Counted from the stretch's first letter, positions 36,893 to 46,105 are shown. The stretch is 64,000 nucleotides of DNA from Echinometra lucunter (GCA_029962745.1 CM057154.1:21332276-21396275); one strand, 5' to 3'. Notes: a model not told the origin generated them from the letters alone. Made by a program: numbers and translations.

Positions 36893-39800
36893 GTAGGTAG
36901 CCAGGGGGCGGCGGACTGCAAGGGGCCCTGGGAGATTGGAAAGTTTTCCGCAGTATGCGAGCCACACGATATTTATCTTGAAGGCCCGTCAATTTAAAGT
37001 CTGAGGGCCGGTTTCATAAAACTTATTATCAATAACAAGTTGCAGTAACTGTTATAAGCTACTGAAATCCTTGCATCTGATTGACTGAGAGCAAATTTGT
37101 CATAGAAATGTGGCAGTCGTTACTGATAAAAAGTTTTATGAAACGGGGCCCAGAGGGCCGGTTCATATACGATGAGTGGGCCATCCAAAAACTCCCCAAA
37201 TTTCTGAATTTCAGTCTATATCCACCGACCCTGTAAGTTGCTAACCAATGGCGTAGCGTGCATGAGCACTCCTTGATGATTTTTTTTTTTCGGTGGAGGG
37301 TTGCACTAGTCTTAGGTGGGCGTGGTCATGATGGTGGACAAAATCCGAGAGAACGATAAGGTCATCGAGTGAGGGATTGCTTTGGGAAGCGCGTACACGT
37401 CGTTTTGTTTGTTTGTGTGCTTCTTGTGTGTGTGTGTGTGTGTTTTTTTTTTCGGGGGGGGGGGGGTTGAGGGTTCACTAGATTAGAAAGTTCGCAATGC
37501 CGAAGGTTCGTATTCCGATTGCCTGTAAGTCCAAAACTTAAACAAGCTAGCTTCATTACTCAGAAGAAGGAAGAATAACAGGAGAAATAGAATCACATGT
37601 CATTTTCGGGATCATGGAACCTAGTTCCTTCCCGCCTCCCTCTCCTCCGCTATTCAAACGAAATTTAGGATGTTATAAATTGTAAAACACTACCATGTTC
37701 ATGACGTTAGCCTTTCTAAGAGGGATCCTTATTCTACACTGTTCTACGTAATTTCTTAATTCATTATGTCATGCCCGACACTTTGTTCCTTATTTTAGTA
37801 CATTTTGATCAAATTCAAATTATTTAGGAATTCAAGCTATGCCTTATTTCCCGTTACTAACAGTGTCGTGCTTGTACAAGTGTTCTTCCAGTTATGTATA
37901 TTTTCAATATAGAATCTGATTTTAAAAATCAATTTAAAGTGCCTTTTATTGGGATGGAATTAATAAAAACGTTACCTATTCTACATGTAAAGACACTGGC
38001 GCCTCGGCGGGACTCGAACCGCCAACCTTGTGATTTACAGTCCGGCAGCGTACCCGCTAGACCATGACACCTCTACAGTCAGCCACGTGTATCTCGCTTG
38101 GTTGTAGAAGACTATCGAGGACGTAATACGACGAAGCAAACCTTAGCCAATGAATCAGGTATAAACTCTAAGAAAAGAAAGAAAGAAAGAAAGAAGAAAA
38201 CAAGCAAACAAACAAAGCGCCCTTTGTTGCATACGCCACAGTTCTAAACTTCTTTCTTCTTATGTTCATCAGTCTTGGCGCTGGTACATCAGATTACCTC
38301 GCATGGATTAAGAAGACTTCGCAGAGCATAGAATGAAGAAGTAAACCTTGCCAGCGAATCAGGTATGTCAGAAAAGAAATCCCCTGCCTAAAGTATTTGT
38401 TCTATCTCGCTCTCATGTCTGTCATCCAGGAGCTGCTGGTACGTCAGGTGTATCTCGGTCAATTTCTGAAGACTGCGCCGGACGTACTATGACGAGGCAA
38501 GCCTCGGACAGTGAATCAGGTAAATAAGGTTAAACTCTATGAAAAAAAAGAATAACACACCCTCTATTATTAGCCACTGTTTAAATTTTTCCCTTCATGT
38601 TTGTCAATTTAGGCCGTGCTACAGCAGACGTCAAAGAAAGAAAAATAAAAGATATCCCCTGTCTAAAGTGTTTTTTTTTTCCATCTCACTCTCATGTCTG
38701 TCATCTAGGAGATGGTACGTCACGTGTATCTCGCTCAATTTCTGAAGACTGTGTAAGACGTAGTATGACGAAGCAAGCCGAAGTCAGTGAATCAGGTAAA
38801 TAAGGTTAAACTCTAAAAAAGGATCCCACCCCCTCTATAATACGCCACTGTTTACATTTTTTTCCTGTTATGTTTTTATAGGCCGTCCTCGATCAGGCGA
38901 ATCCCGCTCAGTTTCTGAAGACTTGGCTGGGCGTCGGATGGCGAAACAAGCTTCGGCTAGCGAATCAGGTATGTGTGGTTACGCTCGAAGAAACCCACTT
39001 TCCAGTGCACAGACCACTGTCTCAAATTCTTTACACCTCACGTCTGTCTATCTAGCAAGACAATGTTTCTCGCTCACTTTCCATAATCCTTTGCTCCTAA
39101 TTCCCTCATACGCCACTGTTTAAATTTTTTTGCCTCACCGTCCTCTATGTATCTCGCTCAGTTTTTGAAGACTTCGCGGGGCGTCTTTTGACGAAGCAGG
39201 CTTCGGCTAGCGAATCAGGCATAACCGTACGCAGGGGCGGGGGGGGGGGGGGGTTGCCCCCCCCCCCCGAAAGTTTGAAAACTTATATTTTTTTTTACTG
39301 AAATTTGTCACAAAATCCACAAAAATGTGCACCAGATCCTTCAATTTCACTTTTAAAAATGCAAAAAACGCCAAAAATTGTTACGCGTCTTGCCCCTCCC
39401 CCGGAAAAAATTTCTGCGTACGGCCCTGGAATCAGGTATGTGTTGTTACACTCCAAGAAACACTTTTCAGTGCACAGACCACTATCTCAAATTCTTTACA
39501 CCTCACGTTTGTCTGTCTAGCAAGACAGTGTTTTTTGCTCACTTTCACAAGACTTTGCAGAGCGTATCATGAAGAAGAAAGCATTGGTCAGCAAATCAGG
39601 GGAGCGTTTCATGAAGAGTCTTGTCGGTGATTTTCACCAATTTGCTCTCAGCCAATCAGATGCGAGGATTTTCAGTAGCTTATAACAGTTGTCGGTGAAA
39701 ATCACTGACAAAACTCTTCATGAAACGCTCCCCAGGTATGACATATTACACTCTGAGAAAAAATAATCCTTTGCTCCTTTACTTATACGCCACTGTTTAA

Positions 39801-42800
39801 ATTTTTCCCCTCATTTCTTTATTTAAAAAAAAAAAATTTAATGTAGGCCGTCCTCCATCAGGTGTATCTCGCTCAGTTTCTGAAGACTTCGTGGGGCGTC
39901 GTTTGACGAAGCAAGCTTTGGCCAGCGAATCAGATATGTGTTATTACACTCCATGAAACCCCACTCTCCCCACAGACATGACAGACCACTATCTAAATTC
40001 TTGACACCTCACGTTTGTCTATCTAATTCCTGGTATAGCAAGACAGAGTTTCTTGCTACTTTCACAAACTTTGCAGCAGAGTATTATGAAGAAGAAAGGA
40101 CTGGTCAGCGAATCAGATATGCCATATTACACTCAGAGAAAAAAATCATTTGCTCCCTCCCTCATCCGCCACTGTCTAAAATTCTCTTTCCGTGTGTTTG
40201 TCAACCTAGGAGCTGGTGCAGCAGGCGGAGCTCGCTCAGTTTCTGAAGACTTTGCGGGGCGTCGTTTGACGAAGCAAGCTTTCACTAGCGAATCAGGTAT
40301 GTAAAGGCCGCGTCACATATTAGCGAACAGAGATAACGAATGCCTAACGAACAGCTATTTCTTTAAAGTCCAGATACGCTCAAATACTCTAAAATTTGCT
40401 AATATTTGACGGGACCTTTGGAACTCTATTGTGGCCAAGAATTTGAGCGTATCTGGACTTTAAAACAAATAGCTGTTCGCGAGGCATTCGTTGGCTTGAT
40501 TCGCTAATATGTGACGGGGCCTTATATATGGTAAGGGTTGCATTCCAAGAGTAGAAATCCCGTGTCCCCATACGCCACTCTCTGAAATCCTTTTCTCCTC
40601 ATGTCCTTTTGTCAGTGTGTAATCCCTGGTACAGCAAATGTTTCTCGTTCACTTTGAGAAGACTTTACGAAGCGTGAGCGTACTATGAAGAAGAAATCTT
40701 TGGTCAGCGAATCAGGTATGTCAGATTAAAACCAACTGATCAAAAGGAAAAAAAAAATCATTTGCCCCCATAGCATATGTTATGTTATGTTATGTTATGT
40801 TTTATTTATTTCAATACGGGATAAAAAAAAACCTGCTATCAGCCGCAAGGCTGTTTTTCAGCAAGTCCGTACATAAAAATACGCCACTGTTCTTAAGTTC
40901 TTGCCCCTCACGTTTTCACTGTAGGAGAAGATGCAGCAGTTTCCGAAGACGGTCCAGGACGTAGTATGAAGAATCTAGCCTTATTCAGTGAATCAGGTAA
41001 GTGAGGTTACGGTCAAAGAAAGGAAACGCTCTCTCCATATACTGTATGAAAGTCTTTTCCCTTAACGTTGTCAATCTAAGTGCTGGTACATCAGGGGAGC
41101 GTTTCATGAAGAGTTTTGTCGGTGAAAATCACCGACGAATGTTAAAAGCTACTGAAAATCCTCGCTTCTGATTGGCTGAAAGCCCAGCCCCCTCACTCAG
41201 TGTTATTTAGGGTACGCATATGCTTGTTCCCAAGTACCCCCTATCTCCGGACAGCCAAAATTTCTGAACCCCCCCTTTCGCGGGCTTTTCGTGGGCTTTT
41301 TCGCGGGCTTTTCCTTCCTTGGAGAACCCTAAATCTGGAACACTGCTCAATAATTCATCCCCTCTCAGATGAGCTCTCATTTCAACCCCCTATCTCAGGA
41401 AAGTTAAGACCCCGTTTAAGACGACTTGCGCCATTGCAAATGATCGGAAATAACATGAGGAATAACCATCGTAGAAACATACGAATTTATTGATATTTAT
41501 AATCTGCATTTCATACCCTAACGTCGAGGACCTAATTTATCATTTGATCGAAGCTGAAAAAGATCCCCCTTTTTAAGGAAATCTCCGGCATGTCCGGGTG
41601 AAGAGTCAAATACACCCCCCGGCCGAAAAGTACCCCTTACCGGAGATTTTGGGAACACGCATGCGGTCCCTCCGACCCTGGAGTGGGGGGGGGGGGGCTG
41701 AAAGCAAATTAGTGAAAATCACCGACAAAACTCTTCATGGAACGCTCCCCAAGTTTATCTCGCTCACTTTCATTAGACTTTGCAGAGTGTAGTATGAGGA
41801 AGAAAGCATTGACCAGCAAATCAGCTAAGGTTACACTCTAAGCTGGAACCCCCCCCCCCCCCCCATACACCACTGTTCTAAAATTCTTCACTCTCAGTAA
41901 AGTTGGTTAGAAATCATTAGGTTTGTTAAAATATGAACCGACCGATCGGAATCACTCTCAGAAATGTTGGTTAAAATCATCAGGTTGGTTTTAAATATGA
42001 ACATGATGAACCGACCAACTGTTTGTTAAAATATCCTCATATGTGTTTTACATACGATTTTTTTAAACCAACAGTTGGTCGGTTCATATTTTAACCAACT
42101 TAACGATTTTTAACCAACTGTTCTGAGAGTGTTGTCCCTCATGCTTGTCAATCTAGGAGATGGTGCAGCAGGTGCATGTATATAGCTAACTTTTCAAAGA
42201 CTTTCCTGGAATTGGTAGAAAAAATCAAGGCTCTACAGTGGAATCAGGTATGCTAGCTTAACCTCGAACACTGTAACAAAATATTGGGTAAAATTTTAAC
42301 CAGTACGAGGGTAATCAGTCCAACCAACTTTGAGCAATATTTTTACCCAAAGCGGGAAGTATATTGTCCAGTTAGGGTAAAAATAAGCAGTAATTACTTT
42401 AGAATGGGCAAAATTTCCATCAAATTGGATTTTAAAAAATGTTCAATATTGGTTGAACACATAATTACCCTCATGGCACATTATACCCAATATTTTTTAG
42501 AGTGAAGGAAAAATAGAAATAATCCCGAAATAGTGCTACAACTTCTAACCTCTGCAGCTCCTTTTCATCAAGTGTTAATAAGTGCTCTTCATGTTAGAAG
42601 TGGCATTGGAGAGGCTGCTGATCCTCCACGATACTTAAAAACCATGTGTAACGAAGTCGGAAACCTTTTAATGGTTCAACAGGGGCGGCGCTACAGAGGG
42701 GAGGCAGGGGGGCGATCACCCCCTGTGATTTAGTGATAAAAAAGGGGGATAAAAGAAGAAGAAAGAAGAGTATGGGGAGAGAGCGGGCTGGGTCATGCAA

Positions 42801-43239
42801 CTGTATAATACCCCCATTAAAACGTAAATAAACTCACATATGGGTCATCTTACCCCCTATCAAAATATCCTGGCGTCGCCCCAGTGGTTCAAGATAGGAT
42901 CAGTTTCATTTTCCAGGCTCTAGACTAAAATTGTGCAGAGTAACAACAGTAAGAACGATCAGGAGACAAAATATACTTCAGGAGAAGAACGAACTTTATG
43001 TCTCAGGGGAAATTAGAAAAGAAATTATTATCGATGAAACCTTCTGATAACAAATGATATATAAGTCCTAATGTTTTCTTAAATCCGATGAACATTTAGA
43101 GAATTCGAAGTTCGAGAATTAAGTTTGTCGATATCAATTCTATTTTTTGTTGTTGTTGAGGTTGTAAATATATATATATATTTTATTTTTGTTCTCAGGG
43201 TTGTCTCCTCCTTCAGAGAAACAGCGTGGCAGTCAATAA
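36751..43239 (+). CDS. Cassette gene B: predicted secreted protein of repeated C-type cassettes (paralogue of gene A by design)
   Basis: Exon 1 carries a signal peptide (MKCRSSSIFLFMVLVFHVYQ, cleavage near TCGS) and ends phase 1. Five intact C cassettes (90, 87, 87, 87 and 72 nt, all phase 1-1) and a terminal exon close to 201 residues. The cassette core is (G)xxxGVSRSVSED(F/L/C)AGRR(L/M)(T/A)KQAxxSESG. SESG and GVS also mark the gene A B cassettes. At least eight further copies are decayed or carry AT donors, several split by transposons. Between C copies the introns are poorly alignable while exons stay in frame, which hints at selection on the protein (inference). AGRR could be an amidation/dibasic processing site but is not kept in all copies (GRT, VRR, PGRS). 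Function unknown. Alternative: a decaying gene. A polyadenylation signal follows at 43476. Confidence 0.62.
37005..37151. mobile_element. MITE-like foldback in gene B intron 1
   Basis: Ends GGGCCGGTTTCATAAAACTT and AAGTTTTATGAAACGGGGCC are inverted. Internal TAGAAATGTGGCAGTCGTTAC. Confidence 0.8.
37990..38075 (-). mobile_element. tRNA-like sequence (SINE head or tRNA pseudogene)
   Basis: On the minus strand an A-box-like TGGTCTAGCGGG and a B box GGTTCGAGTCC are correctly spaced. An anticodon-loop position reads CTGTAAA (GTA, tyrosine-like). The anticodon and acceptor stems have mismatches, so a functional tRNA is unlikely. It abuts, and probably replaced, the 5' part of the cassette relic at 38076. 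Confidence 0.6.
38076..38158 (+). pseudogene. C-type cassette relic C0
   Basis: PRVSRLVVEDYRGRNTTKQ then TLANES|G is open and ends in a good donor (TCAG|GTATAA). No in-phase acceptor remains, because tRNA-like DNA lies where the 5' end should be. Confidence 0.6.
38273..38361 (+). pseudogene. C-type cassette relic C1 (frameshifted)
   Basis: GCGCTGGTACATCAG starts like a cassette, but a 1-nt difference shifts the frame to a stop. GCGAATCAG|GTATGT donor kept. Confidence 0.6.
38430..38519 (+). CDS. Gene B cassette C2
   Basis: 90 nt, phase 1-1; GAAGTSGVSRSISEDCAGRT then MTRQASDSES|G. CATCCAG acceptor, TCAG|GTAAAT donor. Confidence 0.66.
38613..38628 (+). pseudogene. C-type cassette relic C3 (truncated)
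   Basis: GCCGTGCTACAGCAG follows a good TTTAG acceptor but is joined straight to downstream-intron sequence; the rest of the cassette is deleted. Confidence 0.5.
38709..38795 (+). CDS. Gene B cassette C4
   Basis: 87 nt, phase 1-1; GDGTSRVSRSISEDCVRRSM then TKQAEVSES|G. Like C2 it has a cysteine where other copies have F or L. Confidence 0.66.
38882..38968 (+). CDS. Gene B cassette C5
   Basis: 87 nt, phase 1-1; GRPRSGESRSVSEDLAGRRM then AKQASASES|G. TTTTTATAG acceptor and GTATGT donor. Confidence 0.66.
39138..39218 (+). pseudogene. C-type cassette relic C6, transposon at its donor
   Basis: Reads open as ...VSRSVFEDFAGRLLTKQASA-SES but lacks an AG acceptor (CTCACC where others have TAGGCC). 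A hAT-like element starts at 39220, so the upstream donor is now GCATAA. Confidence 0.65.
39220..39428. mobile_element. hAT-like MITE inserted at the C6 splice donor, 8-bp target duplication
   Basis: The ends CATAACCGTACGCAG and CTGCGTACGGCCCTG are inverted. GAATCAGG flanks both sides (39212-39219 and 39429-39436), which is the conserved exon-end/donor sequence of the cassettes. After the element the normal GTATGT donor context resumes. Confidence 0.82.
39521..39598 (+). pseudogene. D-type cassette relic with foldback at its donor
   Basis: GCAAGACAGTG...GAAGAAGAAAGCATTGGTCAG is a D-type copy; its length is out of phase and a foldback element begins at 39599 where the donor should be. Confidence 0.6.
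39599..39733. mobile_element. Foldback MITE with GGGGAGCGTTTCATGAAGAG ends, at a cassette donor
   Basis: 135 bp with arms GGGGAGCGTTTCATGAAGAG and CTCTTCATGAAACGCTCCCC. Left flank AAATCA, right flank AGGTATGAC, so it interrupts ATCAGGTATGAC. Same family at 41094-41750 and, diverged, at 52206-52366. Confidence 0.88.
39847..39933 (+). pseudogene. C-type cassette C7, open frame but AT in place of GT donor
   Basis: 87 nt, good acceptor ATGTAG; GRPPSGVSRSVSEDFVGRRL then TKQALASES. The exon end reads TCAG|ATATGTG where intact copies read TCAG|GTATGTG. It may be skipped or be a decaying copy. If used, it would add 29 residues in frame. Confidence 0.5.
40039..40116 (+). pseudogene. D-type cassette, open phase 1-1 frame, AT donor
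   Basis: 78 nt after GGTATAG; ARQSFLLLSQTLQQSIMKKK then GLVSES. It shares the VSES end with A/B/C cassettes but has a different hydrophobic core. The donor is TCAG|ATATGCC. Confidence 0.45.
40210..40296 (+). CDS. Gene B cassette C8
   Basis: 87 nt, phase 1-1; GAGAAGGARSVSEDFAGRRL then TKQAFTSES|G. ACCTAG acceptor and GTATGT donor. Confidence 0.66.
40307..40523. mobile_element. Foldback MITE, AAGGCC(G)CGTCACATATTAGCG ends
   Basis: AAGGCCGCGTCACATATTAG and its complement CTAATATGTGACGGGGCCTT enclose a second inverted segment (AGTCCAGATACGCTCAAAT and complement). Lies just after the C8 donor. Confidence 0.82.
40635..40714 (+). pseudogene. D-type cassette relic with stop
   Basis: CAAATGTTTCTCGTTCACTTTGA after a TACAG acceptor reads ANVSRSL-stop in phase 1. 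Donor TCAG|GTATGT kept. Confidence 0.55.
40925..40996 (+). CDS. Gene B cassette C9 (short form)
   Basis: 72 nt, phase 1-1; GEDAAVSEDGPGRSMKNLAL then FSES|G. It lacks the first residues of the other C cassettes. CTGTAG acceptor and GTAAGT donor. Confidence 0.62.
41094..41750. mobile_element. GGGGAGCG-type foldback carrying a nested insertion
   Basis: Outer ends GGGGAGCGTTTCATGAAGAG and CTCTTCATGGAACGCTCCCC match the 135-bp copy at 39599. Its middle is interrupted by another element (41184-41696). Confidence 0.85.
41184..41696. mobile_element. Nested element with C-run/G-run ends and 9-bp target duplication
   Basis: GCTGAAAGC at 41175-41183 is repeated at 41697-41705. The ends CCAGCCCCCTCACT and AGTGGGGGGG...GGCT are roughly inverted. 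A 9-bp duplication fits MULE- or Merlin-like elements (inference only). No open transposase. Confidence 0.7.
41888..42132. mobile_element. Two adjoining CACTCTCAG-type foldbacks
   Basis: A truncated copy (41888-41951) abuts a complete one (41952-42132) with ends TCACTCTCAGAAATGTTGG and CAACTGTTCTGAGAGTG. Same family as 24802. Confidence 0.75.
42157..42246 (+). pseudogene. C-type cassette relic C10 with early stop
   Basis: Good ATCTAG acceptor and TCAG|GTATGC donor, 90 nt. The phase-1 frame reads GDGAAGACI then TAG. If spliced in, it would end the protein early; otherwise it is skipped. Confidence 0.55.
42265..42506. mobile_element. Foldback MITE, CACTGTAACAAAATATTGGG end
   Basis: ACACTGTAACAAAATATTGG and CCAATATTTTTTAGAGTG are imperfect inverted ends, with repeated TTGGGTAA-type motifs inside. 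Confidence 0.65.
42680..42884. mobile_element. hAT-like MITE with 8-bp target duplication
   Basis: CAGGGGCGGCGC start and GCGTCGCCCCAG end. TGGTTCAA occurs at 42672-42679 and 42885-42892. 205 bp, non-coding. Confidence 0.82.
43199..43239 (+). CDS. Gene B terminal exon
   Basis: Acceptor TTTGTTCTCAG; phase-1 entry reads GLSPPSEKQRGSQ and stop TAA at 43237-43239. About 240 bp later there is a polyadenylation signal, which supports a last exon. Confidence 0.6.
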
Positions 43240-43475
43240 GCCTGAAGAACAAAGGTCAATTGACGTCATGCTGGGCACATCAATTAACACTTGAAGAAGC
43301 GAGTTCATCAGTAGCCATGCATATATAGGCCCACAAATACACCACTGTGAAGGAGAAGACACAATACATTTTCTTCCATGTTTAGGCTAAAGTCACAAAA
43401 TAGTTTTATTCAACCACAAGTTTTGGGTTATAAATGTTATGTTGTAGCCTGTACACCCTATCTATACTTGTAATT

Positions 43476-43481
43476 AATAAA
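43476..43481 (+). promoter_or_regulatory. Polyadenylation signal of cassette gene B
   Basis: AATAAA within TAATTAATAAAAGG, suitably placed after the gene B stop. Confidence 0.55.
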
Positions 43482-44956
43482 AGGGGAAAATTGTTAAATG
43501 TAGCTATAAAATATTATTGAATTTCATCTTTCATCATTATGCCTTTTGTCCATAAAATCATGGATAAATGTACCCTGTAAAGTACATACTCTTAAGGAGA
43601 AAGGACAAAAATGTTTTGGGTATAAAATGGTATTGAATATGTATATTTTAGCAAGTATTTAATGCCTTTCCTGCACTTACATGACTTACGTGTGATGTAT
43701 CTTGATTACTGAAACAGTAACTAGGATGGCAGTTTTTTTTTTCTTACATACTTCCCGATGTTTTCAAGATTTCAGATTAAAAGACTGATAATAGGAAAAA
43801 TCAATGAAATAGAATGCAAACATGAGATTAACATTGATGATTATGATGAGTATTAGTAAAAATCATAAATCCATTGTTACATCATCCGAATAAAGAGAGA
43901 TAAATGCTCACAAAACAGGACAGTAATTTTTGAAAGTTTGCTCTTATCTCCCCATTTTGTGCTGTAATCAGACATTGAACGTTATAATATGTAACACTGG
44001 AACACAATTAGTCACTTCATCAAAAAGATAAGGAGAACATTATGAAGAGGGACGCACACACGCACGCAGATACGCCCACACGGGTGAGAGAGAGAGAGGG
44101 AGAAAGAGGAAAAACGGAAGAGGGGAGAGCGACAGAGATAGAAAATTGGGAGAGAGGCAGGACAAATAGAAAGAGAGAGAGAGAGAGAGGACATAAGAGA
44201 GAGGAGAGAGAAGGAGAGAGGAAGAAAGATGTGTTTTCAACGTTTTTTTTTCTTAATTTTCGAAAAATACTTTTAAAAAGGCTTTTGAAAATCAATAAAA
44301 TTCCTTTTTGACATTACTGAAAAATTATATAATGGGGGTGGGGGGGGGGGGGGGGGGTGGGGTGGGGGAGGGCTGTCATATCCTTCGACAGACACTCTTA
44401 AACATTGCAGGGTTAATAATTGAGAATGCTGCATAGGAGAGGGTGAAATCTAGATGTTTAATACCAGGGTTTTTTTTTTAATCAGCATCAGCATCCTCAA
44501 CATCATCCTCATCAACATTATCATCGAAATAATCAACATCACTATCATCATAAACAAAACTACCTCTTGCAACACCACATACATGTATAAAAGTACTTAT
44601 TTTGACACCCGACATAGCAGCGTTGTATAGGAAAATCACATTTTTCTTTAAACGTGAACACAACATTAGTAAAGGTTTTCATTTTTAGTACATTCACATT
44701 TCTTTTAACGATACTTCCTGAGAAATTTGTCTCAGGATGATAATCATTATGGTAATGTACATTAACCAGCATGCAAATCAAATCATTTAAATAATTATTT
44801 TGATTTCATCGTTTAATAGCCTCATAAAATTCTACAAACCTACACATGGAATAAGAAATACCATAAGTGATACTGAACAATTAAGCAATCTAATGAGACT
44901 TTTCAATGAAAGAAAAGAAACGTGGAGATATTTGAGGAACAAACTTTCATTACTAT

Positions 44957-46105
44957 GAACACTCTTTAAAAATTGGGTAAATCTAGTTGGGTAACACATT
45001 GTTGGTTAGAATTTTGCCCAAAAGCTGTGCAAATCTTGCCCAAATATTGTAAAGCAAATCTTGCCCAAATATAGTAAAGATCATTTGACCAATTTGTGTA
45101 AAAAACGATTTTGCTCAACTGTTGGTAATATTCCTACCAACACTCCTGGTCACATGGATGTTAGGCAAAATTCATTCTTACAGTTAGTTAATTTCATGAA
45201 AGTATCCACTAGTGGGGTAATTTTTTCTACAAAATTGGGAAAATAAAAATGAATATTCATGACTTTTCATCAGCGTATAACTTAGGGTGGGCTTGATTTA
45301 CTAACCATCACAAAGCACATATAAAATCATACTGGGAATATAAGAGCTTGCATTCTAGTATATTTTCCTAGAGAGACATAGGAAAATATTTCCGAGAAGC
45401 CTTCGTACATTTCACGATCAAGTTTGTCAGGACGGTGCCGTTTTAGAACTGACAGGATGTGATAACCTGGCATTATACCATATATCTTTCTAATATTTTC
45501 TTTTTCTTTCGGTTTAAAATAAATAAATAAATAAATGAAAGAGAGAGAGAGAGAAAAGGCCGACTGTACATATTTTTTATTATTTACAAAACTTGTTTGT
45601 ATAAGAAATACTGAATTTTAATAAAAGAATAAAACCCTAAAGCTCTGGTGATAATAGTCAGATTGACTGATCGCCAATATAACAAAAACCACCAACAAGA
45701 TATCAATTGGATAGGATAGGATAACATAGGCTACGATAGGATAGGGCATGATGGGATAGGTTTATGATTAAACAGGTATAAAACAATAATCGCTATTTTT
45801 TCAAATTTCAAAAATGAGGGGAACGGAATTTGCCCAATGATATAGAAGTTATTACCCAACAGTTGGGTAAATTCTGACTGTTTGGCAATAAATGTCCAAA
45901 AGTTAAATGGACAGCATACAGCTCAACGTTGGTTAAAAAGTAATGGGAATCACTTAACGTTGGGTAAAGATAATTTGCCAATATTAGGTAATTCAATTAA
46001 CCAACAAAAGTTGGGCAATAAATGCCCAAATGTTTAATGGACAGCATACGGCCCAACGTTGGTTAAGAGTTGGTTTAAAAATTGACCAACTAATTTAAGA
46101 GTGAA
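44957..46105. mobile_element. Foldback fragments rich in TTGGGTAA / TTACCCAA
   Basis: ACTCTTTAAAAATTGGGTAA begins the first piece. A second part (about 45830-46105) has repeated CCCAACNGTTGGGTAA and ends AACTAATTTAAGAGTG. They look like two or more elements of the family at 42265. Confidence 0.5.

Larger units (their letters stand above)
41080..41830 (+). pseudogene. C/D-type cassette split mid-exon by a foldback element
   Basis: The left piece TGCTGGTACATCA (to 41093) and right piece AAGTTTATCTCGCTCAC... (from 41751) together match one cassette. Between them lies the element at 41094-41750. The acceptor is altered to CTAAG and the end (AAATCAGCTAAGG) lacks a donor GT. Confidence 0.75.

Noticed and set aside
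26169..43239. Assignment of the cassette genes to the sea urchin 185/333 family, sperm-activating peptides or known antimicrobial peptides
   Set aside because: The signal peptides, exon design and repeats do not resemble what I know of those families; kept as unrecognised.
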